Origin: Novosphingobium sp. Chol11
GTDB lineage: Bacteria; Pseudomonadota; Alphaproteobacteria; Sphingomonadales; Sphingomonadaceae
DNA length: 39,818 nucleotides
Assembly: GCA_945906005.1 (NCBI GenBank)
Contig: CAMDQY010000002.1
Span: 1-39,818 of the forward strand
Direction of reading: 5' to 3'
Positions 20,816 through 35,665 of the stretch are shown here, piece by piece. How positions within the stretch are numbered: the first letter of the stretch is position 1; the number at the start of each line of letters is the position of its first letter. A program made the position numbers and the translations under genes. The notes beneath the pieces were generated by a model. That model was not told the origin of the DNA. It searched no databases and was given only the letters and a program-made list of their open reading frames with translations.

Positions 20816-22276
20816 ATGTCTATCCTTCGCAAGTTCCTCATATTCCTGAGCCTGGCAGTGCTGGCTATCGTGGCCTTTATTGCCTGGTCGATGCTGGGCG
20901 AAGGGTCGGATCGCCCAATCGCTGACTCGATGGGGCCCGCGCCGGTGCTCGCCGAACCAGACGAGCAAGGGTTGCCGAGCGTCAGCCTGCCCAAGCCGTC
21001 CGGCTGGGCAGAAGGCCATAAACCTTCTGCCGCCAATGGGTTGGTCGTAACCCGCTTTGCCGAAAGGCTCGACCATCCGCGCACCATGCTCACCCTGCCC
21101 AATGGCGACGTGCTGGTTACCGAGACCAATTCGCCGCCGCGTGCGAGCGGTTTCGAAAACTGGGTGATGAAGCAGCTGATGGGCCGGGTCGGAGCAGGCG
21201 GAGCATCGCCTAACCGGATCGTGCTACTGCGCGATGCCGATGCGAACGGAACGGCGGAGCAACGCTTCGTGCTGCGAGAGGCGGATATGGCCTCACCCTC
21301 GGGCATGGCGTTCGGCGCGGGCAAACTCTTCGTGGCCAATCACAATGCCGTGCTGGCGTTCGATTTCGAGCCGGGCGCGACCCGGCTGGGGGGCAAGCCC
21401 GAAAAGCTGATGGCCCTGCCACCGGGCGGCAATCACTGGATGCGCAATCTCGCCCTGAGCAAGGACGGCAAAGACCTGTTCGTCGCGGTAGGTTCTGCCT
21501 CGAACATCGCCGAATACGGCAACGAGAAGGAACAGGGGCGCGCCGCCATCTGGGAAATCGATCTCGCCAGCGGTGACAAGCGACAGTTCGCCGCAGGCTT
21601 GCGCAATCCCAACGGCATGGCCTGGAACCCGTCCACCGGCGAACTTTGGGCCACGGTGCAGGAACGCGACATGCTCGGTCCCGACCTGGTGCCGGATTAC
21701 CTGACCAACGTGCCGGTCGGTGCGCATTACGGCTGGCCGTGGCTGTACTGGAAGGATGTCTACGACGACAGGGTCGACAACCCGATGCCGGAATATCTCG
21801 CTGAATATGTGCGCAAGCCCGAATATGCTCTCGGCGCGCACGTTTCGGCGCTTGGCTTGCTGTTTTCGACAGGCGGCAACCGCATGGGTGAGCGTTTTGC
21901 CAATGGCGCCATCGTGGCGCGCCACGGATCGTGGAACCGCAGGCCACCATCGGGCTATGACGTCATTTTTATCCCATTCGACGAACGCGGCAATCCCAAG
22001 GGCAAGGCGCTGACAGTGCTTGCTGGTTTCCTTGCCGCCGATCGCGGCACAACCCACGGGCGGCCTACCTGGCTCGCCTGGGATGCTACGGGCGCGCTTC
22101 TTGTCAGCGATGATACCGCCGGGATAATCTGGCGGGTCGAAGCGCCCGGTGCCGCGCTCTCGCGCGGGCCGAGGGAAGTGAACGAAAAGAGCCTGCCGCC
22201 TCAGCGCGAGCTCGATGCTTCGCTGGACCGCCAATTCAAAATGAAGATCAAGCGCGACGAGGTGATCGAGGAATAG
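20816..22276 (+). CDS. Sorbosone dehydrogenase / PQQ-type beta-propeller family protein
   Basis: N-terminal TM, VTRFAERLDHPRTMLTLPNGDVLVTETNSPP ... AAGLRNPNGMAWNPSTGELWATVQERDMLG ... GAIVARHGSWNRRPPSGYDVIFIPF. Confidence 0.85.
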   Translation: MSILRKFLIFLSLAVLAIVAFIAWSMLGEGSDRPIADSMGPAPVLAEPDEQGLPSVSLPKPSGWAEGHKPSAANGLVVTRFAERLDHPRTMLTLPNGDVLVTETNSPPRASGFENWVMKQLMGRVGAGGASPNRIVLLRDADANGTAEQRFVLREADMASPSGMAFGAGKLFVANHNAVLAFDFEPGATRLGGKPEKLMALPPGGNHWMRNLALSKDGKDLFVAVGSASNIAEYGNEKEQGRAAIWEIDLASGDKRQFAAGLRNPNGMAWNPSTGELWATVQERDMLGPDLVPDYLTNVPVGAHYGWPWLYWKDVYDDRVDNPMPEYLAEYVRKPEYALGAHVSALGLLFSTGGNRMGERFANGAIVARHGSWNRRPPSGYDVIFIPFDERGNPKGKALTVLAGFLAADRGTTHGRPTWLAWDATGALLVSDDTAGIIWRVEAPGAALSRGPREVNEKSLPPQRELDASLDRQFKMKIKRDEVIEE

Positions 22277-22293
22277 AAACGGCGGAAAGCCAG

Positions 22294-23121
22294 CTAGAGC
22301 GCCCTGCCAACCCGGCCAGCCAATTCGGCCACATATTGCCAAGCCACTCGGCCCGAGCGTCCGCCGCGCCGCCGAGACCATTCGAGCGCGTCGCCGCGAT
22401 CCCAGCCAAGGCCGTGCGCATCGGCATAGGCTCCGATGATTTCGAGATAATCGTCCTGCGAGCAATTGTGGAAGCCGACCGACATGCCAAACCGGTCGGC
22501 CAGCGCCAGCTTGTCGTCAACTGCATCGCGCGGGTTTACCGGATCGTCCTGCTCAGATTGGTGGCGGGCGACGATCGCGCGACGGTTCGAGGTGACGGCA
22601 AGACGCACGTTGCCCGGGCGCGCCTCGACCCCGCCTTCGAGCCATGAGCGCAACTGGCGCGGTCCGTTACCGTCCTCGTCCTCAAAGCCGAGATCATCGA
22701 CAAATACGAGAAAGCGGCGTTGCTGCCCGCCGAGCATGGAGAATAGACCGGTGATCCCGGAAAGTGCGTCCTGCGAAACCTGTACCAGCGCCAATGTGCA
22801 GGCATGCTGCTCCTGCGCCGCAGCCACGGCGGACCGCAACAGCGCCGACTTGCCCATTCCGCGCGCTCCCCACAGCAGCATGTCGTGTGCGGCATGGCCC
22901 TGTGCTAGTCGCAGAACGTTGGTGACGACGCGCTCTTGCTGCTCATCGATGCCCCGCAACAGGTCGAGGCGCGGCGCATCAAGGTGTTCGACAGCGCGCA
23001 CCTGACCGGGTGCGAAGACGAACGCGGGCTCGGTTCGCCAGTCGATTTCAGGCGGAGTTGCCGGCGCCAGCCGTTCAAGCGCCATGGCAATGCGCGCAAG
23101 CGGATCGCTTTGTTCAGTCAC
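22294..23121 (-). CDS. DUF815 family AAA ATPase
   Basis: DMLLWGARGMGKSALLRSAV Walker A; FLVFVDDLGFEDEDGNGPRQLRSWLEGG; GDALEWSRRRGGRSGRVAWQYVAELAG. Confidence 0.85.
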   Translation of the reverse strand: MTEQSDPLARIAMALERLAPATPPEIDWRTEPAFVFAPGQVRAVEHLDAPRLDLLRGIDEQQERVVTNVLRLAQGHAAHDMLLWGARGMGKSALLRSAVAAAQEQHACTLALVQVSQDALSGITGLFSMLGGQQRRFLVFVDDLGFEDEDGNGPRQLRSWLEGGVEARPGNVRLAVTSNRRAIVARHQSEQDDPVNPRDAVDDKLALADRFGMSVGFHNCSQDDYLEIIGAYADAHGLGWDRGDALEWSRRRGGRSGRVAWQYVAELAGRVGRAL

Positions 23122-24863
23122 GCGCCTGTCAGCGCGCCAGCGTCGAGATCATAGAGCAGGCTCGCCCCCATCATCGCCGAGCCCTTGAGACCCGATGCCT
23201 CGGGAACAATATGATCGTGGAAATAGCGCGCTACCAGCGGCTTCGTGGCGGCGATCGTGCCCGGAGCGCCATCGCGTTGCGCAGCGCGGGCTTGTCGCAT
23301 CAATTGCCATCCGGCGACCGCGACCGCACACATGCGCTGAAAGGCGACGCTGGCGGCCAGCTTGTCGTCGAGCGAAGCTGTGGTTAGCATCCAGTCCGTG
23401 ACATCGAGGCAATCGTCCGCCAGCCCGGCAAGTTTGGGATCGTCCCCTGATTCTGCCGCGATCTGCCCCAGCAGCGCCTTGACCACGCCGCCGTTCTCCA
23501 TCCCGAGCTTGCGTCCGACGAGGTCGGCGGCCTGGACTCCGTTGGTACCCTCGTAGATCGGCGTAATCCTGACATCGCGATAGTGCTGGGCAACCCCTGT
23601 TTCCTCGATGAAGCCCATGCCGCCGTGAACCTGGACGGCGATGCTGGTGACCTCGACACCCACATCGGTGCACCATGACTTGACCAAGGGCACGAGCACT
23701 TCTCCCCGCGCCTGCGCTTCGGCCTGTCCGAGCGCCCCACGGTCAAGCTGGCCGCAGGCATAGTATACAAGCGCCCTTGCGCCCTCGACCAGCGCGCGGA
23801 TTCGCAGGATCATGCGGCGCACGTCGGGATGCTCAATGATCGCCACCGGGGTCTTGTCGAGCGCTCCGGCACGAGCGGATTGCACGCGTTCGGCGCTATA
23901 GGCGCGCGCCGCCTGAGCTGCCCGTTCGGCAAGGGCAAGCCCCTGCGTGCCGACATGGACGCGGGCATCGTTCATCATCGTGAACATGGCGCGCAGTCCC
24001 GCGTTCTCCTCGCCGACGATCTCGCCAATGCAGGTGCCGTCGTCGCCATAACTCATCACGCAGGTCGGCGAGGCCTTGATCCCCAACTTGTGTTCGAGAC
24101 TGACGACGCGCAGGTCGTTACGCTCGCCAAGCGTGCCATCCTCTTCGACGTGATACTTGGGCACGATGAACAGCGAGATGCCGCGAGATCCGGCTGGGGC
24201 ATCGGGCGTGCGCGCGAGCAGCAAGTGAATGATATTGTCGGAGACTTCGTGTTCACCCCAAGTTATGTAAATTTTCTGACCTGAAATTAAATACTTACCT
24301 GAGTGCGAGCCGTGCTCGATCTTGGTTGCCACAGTGCGCAGCGCGCCGACGTCTGTCCCGGCCTGCGGCTCGGTCAGGTTCATGGTGCCGCACCATTCGC
24401 CCGAGACGAGCTTGTGCAGATATTTCTGCTTCTGCGCCTCGCTGCCGTGGTGATGCAATGCCGCGATCGCGCCCACGCTCAACATCGGGTTCAGCGACAG
24501 CGCCATGTTGGATGAGGCCAGCGTTTCGAGCACGCAGACCGCCAGCGACATCGGCAGGCCCTGTCCGCCATATTCGATCGGGCCGTAGAGGCTGTTCCAG
24601 CCGCCTTCGACATAGGCATGATAGGCCTCGCGGAAACCGTCGGGAAGCCTGACCTTGCCGTCCTCGATCCACGCTCCCTCGGCATCGCCGATCCGGTTGA
24701 GCGGTGCCCACTCGCCCGCGGCGAGATCGCCGATCCCATCGACGATCGCCCTGGCAAGATCGGGAGTAGCCGCCGCGAACTTGTTGCTCACGGCCAGTTC
24801 GTCGATTCCCGCGCAGACGCGAAGCGCAAATTCTTGTTCGTCGGCGGCGGCGGCGAATGTCAT
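23118..24863 (-). CDS. Acyl-CoA dehydrogenase
   Basis: YGGQGLPMSLAVCVLETLASSNMAL, CGTMNLTEPQAGTDVGALRT, ISGQKIYITWGEHE, VHGGMGFIEETGVAQHYRDVRITPIYEGTNGVQAADLVGRKL; ATG at 24863. Confidence 0.93.
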   Translation of the reverse strand: MTFAAAADEQEFALRVCAGIDELAVSNKFAAATPDLARAIVDGIGDLAAGEWAPLNRIGDAEGAWIEDGKVRLPDGFREAYHAYVEGGWNSLYGPIEYGGQGLPMSLAVCVLETLASSNMALSLNPMLSVGAIAALHHHGSEAQKQKYLHKLVSGEWCGTMNLTEPQAGTDVGALRTVATKIEHGSHSGKYLISGQKIYITWGEHEVSDNIIHLLLARTPDAPAGSRGISLFIVPKYHVEEDGTLGERNDLRVVSLEHKLGIKASPTCVMSYGDDGTCIGEIVGEENAGLRAMFTMMNDARVHVGTQGLALAERAAQAARAYSAERVQSARAGALDKTPVAIIEHPDVRRMILRIRALVEGARALVYYACGQLDRGALGQAEAQARGEVLVPLVKSWCTDVGVEVTSIAVQVHGGMGFIEETGVAQHYRDVRITPIYEGTNGVQAADLVGRKLGMENGGVVKALLGQIAAESGDDPKLAGLADDCLDVTDWMLTTASLDDKLAASVAFQRMCAVAVAGWQLMRQARAAQRDGAPGTIAATKPLVARYFHDHIVPEASGLKGSAMMGASLLYDLDAGALTGA

Positions 24864-24911
24864 GATTTCGTTTCCCTTGGCAATCCTCGGCGCTCCAACG
24901 GTTGTCTTGGC

Positions 24912-24957
24912 GCGTCGCTGTTGACGAAAAACCGGTTCCCACTTTTTCGCGCCACGC
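24912..24957 (+). repeat. 46-bp palindromic repeat, copy A
   Basis: gcgtcgc-tgttg-acgaaaaa-ccggttcccac-tttttcgc-gccacgc; same 7+5+8+11+8+7 architecture as the other copies. Confidence 0.8.
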
Positions 24958-24973
24958 TCTATAGCGCCGCGAG

Positions 24974-25921
24974 ATGACCTTCGCCAGCCAGCCAGATTTT
25001 GTTGCACCCGACGGTGCGGGCATTGCGATGGCGGCACAAGTGCTGCGGGCGGGCGGATTGGTCGCGGTGCCGACCGAAACCGTCTACGGACTAGCCGCAA
25101 GGGCCGACAGCGATGTGGCGGTCGCGGCGATCTTCCGAGCCAAGGGGCGGCCAAGTTTCAACCCATTGATCGTCCATGTGGCCGATCTGGCCGCCGCTGA
25201 TCGGCTGGCGATCATGGACGAGCGGGCGCGATTGCTGGCCGCGCGGTTCTGGCCCGGCGCGTTGACCATGGTCCTGCCGTTGCGGGCCGACGCCGGGCTC
25301 GCTGCTTCCGTGACAGCCGGGTTGCCGACCGTAGCGCTGCGTTGTCCCGCCCATCCGGTGATGCGAGCCTTGCTTGCAGCGAGCGACCTGCCTCTGGCCG
25401 CGCCATCTGCCAACCGCAGCGGGGCGGTAAGCCCGACCCGACCCGAACACGTTCGCGCATCGCTTGGCGAGGCTATTGACCTTATCGTCGATGGCGGTGC
25501 CTGTGAACTCGGGCTCGAATCGACAATTGTCGCGCTTCGTGCAGGCGACGGATGGGCGCAGCTGCGGCCCGGTCCGGTCAGCGAGGCCGAGATTGCAGCG
25601 CTACTGGGAGAATTGCCCGAAATTACTGATCTGTCGCGGATCGAGGCGCCGGGACAGCTTGCAAGCCACTACTCGCCTGGAAAACCGGTGCGGCTCGATG
25701 CAGATGTGGCAGGTCCCGACGAATTCCATATCGGCTTCGGCCCCGTTGCCGGTCATGTCAGCCTGTCGGCGAAAGGTGATATCGCCGAGGCTGCAACGCG
25801 GCTTTATGCCGCGCTCCATGAAGCGGCGGCATCTCCCTTGGCGTCGATAGCCGTGGCGCCGATCCCGGCGGAAGGGCTGGGCCTCGCGGTTCGCGACAGG
25901 CTCAGGCGCGCTGCGGCCTAG
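24974..25921 (+). CDS. L-threonylcarbamoyladenylate synthase (Sua5/YciO/YrdC)
   Basis: GGLVAVPTETVYGLAARADSDVAVAAIFRAKGRPSFNPLIVHV ... PSANRSGAVSPTRPEHV; C-terminal Sua5 domain. Confidence 0.93.
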   Translation: MTFASQPDFVAPDGAGIAMAAQVLRAGGLVAVPTETVYGLAARADSDVAVAAIFRAKGRPSFNPLIVHVADLAAADRLAIMDERARLLAARFWPGALTMVLPLRADAGLAASVTAGLPTVALRCPAHPVMRALLAASDLPLAAPSANRSGAVSPTRPEHVRASLGEAIDLIVDGGACELGLESTIVALRAGDGWAQLRPGPVSEAEIAALLGELPEITDLSRIEAPGQLASHYSPGKPVRLDADVAGPDEFHIGFGPVAGHVSLSAKGDIAEAATRLYAALHEAAASPLASIAVAPIPAEGLGLAVRDRLRRAAA

Positions 25922-25938
25922 TCGCCATCTTTGCTGTC

Positions 25939-26007
25939 GCATCGCTTTTTGCGGAAAACCGGTCCCCACCCTTCGACAAGCTCAGGACAGGCTTTTCCGC
26001 GCGATGC
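25939..26007 (+). repeat. 46-bp palindromic repeat, copy B, containing a 23-nt insert
   Basis: gcatcgc-ttttt-gcggaaaa-ccggtccccac-[ccttcgacaagctcaggacaggc]-ttttccgc-gcgatgc; inverted outer and inner arms match. Confidence 0.85.
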
Positions 26008-26008
26008 T

Positions 26009-26326
26009 TCAATATTCGCGGCGTCTGACGTCCACCATTTCGCCCAGCTGTTCGTATTCGCGTTCGGCACGGTCACAGGCATCGTCATCGCCCTCACGGC
26101 ATTTCTGCGCGTTTCGGCTGTAGGAGCGCTCAAGCTTGCCGATCTCTTCCTCTTGCTTTCGCATTTCGCGACCCCGCTTCTCGTCGGCTTCGGACTGGCT
26201 GGTGGTGGCAAGGTCTACCGCCTTGCCCGCGATCTTGATGGGCGCGGTGACAATGCTGGCGACCGTGCTGACGCAGCCGGAAAGCAGGGTCATGCAGACG
26301 AGAAGCAGGAAAGCGACGCGCGTCAT
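26009..26326 (-). CDS. Small lipoprotein with charged C-terminal helix
   Basis: Lipobox LLSGC in MTRVAFLLLVCMTLLSGCVSTVASIVTAPIKIAGKAVDL; 105 aa. Confidence 0.7.
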   Translation of the reverse strand: MTRVAFLLLVCMTLLSGCVSTVASIVTAPIKIAGKAVDLATTSQSEADEKRGREMRKQEEEIGKLERSYSRNAQKCREGDDDACDRAEREYEQLGEMVDVRRREY

Positions 26327-26387
26327 GATCGGTATGATGCCAGCTTTGTGCTGGCATGGCCATGAACGATTCGGCAGAAGGACGCAA

Positions 26388-26416
26388 AAAGGCCGCCCCC
26401 TGAAGGGACGGCCTTT
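26388..26416 (-). terminator. Rho-independent terminator of carD
   Basis: 12-bp stem (1 mismatch) AAAGGCCGCCCC/GGGACGGCCTTT, 5-nt loop, followed on the minus strand by a T5 tract; 22 bp past the carD stop. Confidence 0.8.
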
Positions 26417-26437
26417 CTTGCGACCCGACCCGCGATT

Positions 26438-26971
26438 TTACGCGGTTTCGGCGTTCTCGTAATATCTCGGCGCATTCTCGTTGAGGATCACCAGGATCTT
26501 TCCGAGCGCGGCCTTTTCGTCGGTCTTTTCCATCGCTGCCAGTTCGCGGGCGAGGCGCGAGCTTGCCGCCTCGAAGATCTGGCGCTCGGAATAGGACTGC
26601 TCGGGCTGGTCGTCGGCACGGAACAGGTCGCGTGTCACTTCGGCGATCGACACGAGGTCGCCCGAATTGATCTTCGCTTCGTATTCCTGGGCGCGGCGCG
26701 ACCACATGGTGCGCTTGACCCTCGGCTTCTGAGTCAGCGTATCAAGCGCTTCCTTGAGCGTCTTGTCCGACGACAGCTTGCGCATTCCGATCGATTCGAC
26801 CTTGTTGACCGGCACGCGCAAGGTCATGCGCTCTTTCTCGAACCGCAGCACGTAAAGTTCGAGCTGCATACCGGCGATCTCTTCATTCTGAAGCTCGATC
26901 ACCCGCCCGACACCGTGCTTGGGATATACGACGTAGTCTCCAACATCGAAGGCATCAGCCTTGGCTGTCAT
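26438..26971 (-). CDS. carD: CarD family transcriptional regulator
   Basis: FDVGDYVVYPKHGVGRVIELQNEEIAGMQLELYVLRFEKERMTLRVPVNKVESIGMRKL ... MWSRRAQEYEAKINSGD. Confidence 0.93.
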   Translation of the reverse strand: MTAKADAFDVGDYVVYPKHGVGRVIELQNEEIAGMQLELYVLRFEKERMTLRVPVNKVESIGMRKLSSDKTLKEALDTLTQKPRVKRTMWSRRAQEYEAKINSGDLVSIAEVTRDLFRADDQPEQSYSERQIFEAASSRLARELAAMEKTDEKAALGKILVILNENAPRYYENAETA

Positions 26972-27224
26972 GTATCGTCCTTTCGTCTGGGGCGATTTCG
27001 CCGGCGAGGGATGTAACGTGGTCGCGAGTTCGACCGCGGTCAGATGCCCACACCCACCGATTATCGACCCCGCTTGTTCCAAGAAACTCCTGCCATGAGG
27101 CCGCGAGGGCCGGGCAGACGGACGATTATATAGCGCATTTGTAACAAAATTGCCAGAGGCGAGAATCCATGCCGGATTCCCGCCTCTCAAGGTCTTGCAA
27201 TCAGGTCAAAATTGCTCTGCCAGA

Positions 27225-27563
27225 TCAATCACCTTCGCCGGGATCGGCGGAGAAAAACTTGTCGAACTTGCCTTCGACGCCTTTGTACTCGTCGGCGTCT
27301 GCAGGCGAATCCTTCTTCACCGTGATGTTCGGCCATTCGGCGGAATACTTGGTGTTGATCTCGAGCCACTGCTCGACGTCACCCTCGGTGTCGGGGAGGA
27401 TCGCCTCGGCCGGGCATTCGGGTTCGCAAACGCCGCAATCGATACATTCGCTGGGGTTGATCACCAGCATGTTTTCGCCCTCGTAGAAGCAGTCCACCGG
27501 GCACACTTCGACGCAGTCCATATATTTGCAGCGGATGCAGGCATCCGTGACGACATAGGTCAT
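27225..27563 (-). CDS. fdxA: Ferredoxin FdxA (7Fe-8S type)
   Basis: [55 protein letters not shown]. Confidence 0.95.
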   Translation of the reverse strand: MTYVVTDACIRCKYMDCVEVCPVDCFYEGENMLVINPSECIDCGVCEPECPAEAILPDTEGDVEQWLEINTKYSAEWPNITVKKDSPADADEYKGVEGKFDKFFSADPGEGD

Positions 27564-27606
27564 ATCTGCAAAGCCCTTCTCAATCAGCCTCGGTCAGAGG
27601 CCGCTG

Positions 27607-27873
27607 CTATGGGCTAGCGACGGTCTCGTCAAGCACCCGGTAGCAGCTTTGCGCTTCTGATGCAGGTCCGCGGCGTAATGGCAGGGCAATGATCTCGATC
27701 ACAACCACCCGGCGAGCGAGCGGAAGCGTCACTATGTCACCTACGGCGATGCTTTGATGGGCCTTGTCCAATCGCTTGCCGTTGAGGCGCACATGACCCT
27801 CCTGAGCCATGTCGTGCGCCACGGAACGGCTGCGCGCGAAACGAAGGAACCACAGGAGCTTGTCGATCCTCAC
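27607..27873 (-). CDS. S4-domain RNA-binding protein (HslR-like)
   Basis: GTG start RIDKLLWFLRFARSRSVAHDMAQEGHVRLNGKRLDKAHQSIAVGDIVTLPL; immediately downstream of the helicase. Confidence 0.85.
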   Translation of the reverse strand: MRIDKLLWFLRFARSRSVAHDMAQEGHVRLNGKRLDKAHQSIAVGDIVTLPLARRVVVIEIIALPLRRGPASEAQSCYRVLDETVASP

Positions 27874-27886
27874 GGTACGCTGATTC

Positions 27887-30439
<2,553 letters not shown>

Positions 30440-30562
30440 GGTGACGAGGAATGTGGCATTGGCAGCCGCCGCGAACAAGAGTCAGGCCATCGCAACGGCG
30501 TAGCTATATCCACAAAATTAGAATCATGCTCGAAATTCGTGAGTTTGCGAATTTCGAATGCC

Positions 30563-30640
30563 GCTCCGGCCCGCTCCCCCACCCGGCCTCCCCACGAAAT
30601 GGTATGCTTTGGGAGGCCGGGTGGGGGAGCGGGCCGGAGC
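30563..30640. repeat. Perfect 30-bp inverted repeat with 18-nt loop (palindromic element / possible terminator)
   Basis: Left arm gctccggcccgctcccccacccggcctccc (30563-30592) is the exact reverse complement of 30611-30640. Confidence 0.95.
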
Positions 30641-30712
30641 CGAACGATCCGAAAACCGCTTTGGCGGGAATTCGGATCAGATAAATTAGCTCGAGATTAA
30701 CCTTGAGCAGGC

Positions 30713-32392
30713 ATGGCGTTTGCGATGCGCGTCCATTCGCGCGAACTGGGCCGGGAACAGGGCACGTTGCAAGCGTTTCGACACATAGTCCGCCGCGCGC
30801 CGGAAACCGCCGATCTTGCGGTCGGCTCAAGCTCTATAAAGCTTGAGAAACCGGCGCTGATTCATTTGCGGCATGGGATCGAGCTGCGTGCCAGCGCGAT
30901 CAGATCGCATATCGAGCATCGCTGCCACGTCATCGAGCTTGCGCCTGATCTCGCACAGGACATCGGCAGCAGGCGATGGTTCCGGGGGCTGGGCACCATG
31001 CTCGGCCTCAGCCTTGTCGCGGTCTCGCTCTGGCCCGACCTGACCGCGGTCGAAGCCGCGACCGCCATGCCGGTCGATCAGCCGGTGCGCGACGAGTTCC
31101 GCAGCCAGATGATCATGCCGCTCGCACTTGGCGCGGACAGCGGCCACCGGATGGGCGCAACTTCGCTGGTCCGTCCGCTTGGATCGACGCCGGAGCGGCC
31201 AATGATCCAGATGGTCGCGACGCTCGGACAAGGCGACAGTTTCGGTCGCATGCTGCAACGTGCCGGTGTCGGCGCTGGCGATGTTTCGCGCCTGACGCAG
31301 ATGGTGGCCGGCACGGTCAGGCTCGGCGAGATCGAACCGGGCACCCAATTCGACATCACGCTGGGCAAGCGACCGGGGTTGCAGCAGGCGAGGCCGCTCG
31401 ACAATCTGGCTTTCCGCGCCCGCTTCGACCTCGAGCTCGCAATCGAGCGAAAAGACGGCGCGCTGGTGCTCGAACGCCGCCCGATCGCGGTCGATTCGAC
31501 TCCCCTGCGGATTCGCGGGCCGGTTGGCAGCGCGGGTCTCTATCGCTCGGCTCGTGCTGCAGGTGCGCCGTTGAAGGCGATTGCCCAGTATCTTCAAGCC
31601 ATCGACCAGCATGTCAGTCTCGAAGGCGACATCACGGCAAAGGATAACTATGATCTCGTGATCGGCTACAAGCGGTCGGCCAAGGGCGAACGCCAGGTCG
31701 GCGAACTGCTATATGCCGGGTTGGAACACGGCGGCAAGCCGCGCCTGCAGTTGGTTCGCTGGGGCAGGGACGGCCAGTTCTTCGAGGCCTCGGGGATCGG
31801 CAAGCAGACCGGCAGCTATTTCCAGCCCGTCGCAGCTCGGATCAGCTCGCGTTTCGGAATGCGCCGCCACCCGATCCTGGGCTACATGCGGATGCATTCC
31901 GGCGTTGACTATGCCGCGCACTACGGCAGCGCAATCGTTGCGGTGAGCGACGGTGTCGTCAGCTATGCCGGTCGTCACGGCGGCCACGGCAAATATGTCC
32001 GGATCGAGCACGGCGGCGGGCTGGGCTCGGGCTATGGCCACATGAGAAGCATTGCGGTCGATCCCGGAAGCCGGGTCAGGGCAGGCCAGGTGATCGGCTA
32101 TGTCGGTTCGACCGGGCTTTCGACGGGGCCGCACCTGCATTTCGAGGTCTATCGCGGAAGCCGCAAGATCGATCCGCTGTCGGTGCAGTTTATTTCGCGC
32201 CCGCAGGTTTCCGGTGAGGAACTGGCGCAGTTCAAGGCCCGCCTCAACATGCTCCAGTCCGTTGCCGTGGGCAAGGCGCTGGAGAACCTCGCGCCGGTGC
32301 GCACCGCCAAAGTCGAGCCGGATCGCGAGATCGATCGGGTGGCGGAGCCCGGTGGCGCGGCGTCCCAAAACGACGACGAGGACCGCCAATAG
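30713..32392 (+). CDS. M23 family metallopeptidase
   Basis: SSRFGMRRHPILGYMRMHSGVDYAAHYGSAIVAVSDGVVSYAGRHGGHGKYVRIEHGGGLGSGYGHM ... GSTGLSTGPHLHFEVYRGS. Confidence 0.93.
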   Translation: MAFAMRVHSRELGREQGTLQAFRHIVRRAPETADLAVGSSSIKLEKPALIHLRHGIELRASAIRSHIEHRCHVIELAPDLAQDIGSRRWFRGLGTMLGLSLVAVSLWPDLTAVEAATAMPVDQPVRDEFRSQMIMPLALGADSGHRMGATSLVRPLGSTPERPMIQMVATLGQGDSFGRMLQRAGVGAGDVSRLTQMVAGTVRLGEIEPGTQFDITLGKRPGLQQARPLDNLAFRARFDLELAIERKDGALVLERRPIAVDSTPLRIRGPVGSAGLYRSARAAGAPLKAIAQYLQAIDQHVSLEGDITAKDNYDLVIGYKRSAKGERQVGELLYAGLEHGGKPRLQLVRWGRDGQFFEASGIGKQTGSYFQPVAARISSRFGMRRHPILGYMRMHSGVDYAAHYGSAIVAVSDGVVSYAGRHGGHGKYVRIEHGGGLGSGYGHMRSIAVDPGSRVRAGQVIGYVGSTGLSTGPHLHFEVYRGSRKIDPLSVQFISRPQVSGEELAQFKARLNMLQSVAVGKALENLAPVRTAKVEPDREIDRVAEPGGAASQNDDEDRQ

Positions 32393-32408
32393 GCTTGCTG
32401 GCCATTGA

Positions 32409-35661
<3,253 letters not shown>

Positions 35662-35665
<4 letters not shown>

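Noticed and set aside
25968-25992. cttcgacaagctcaggac as a CRISPR or att-like site
   Set aside because: Only one copy in the window, no regular spacing; better explained as a dispersed short repeat inserted into the palindromic element.
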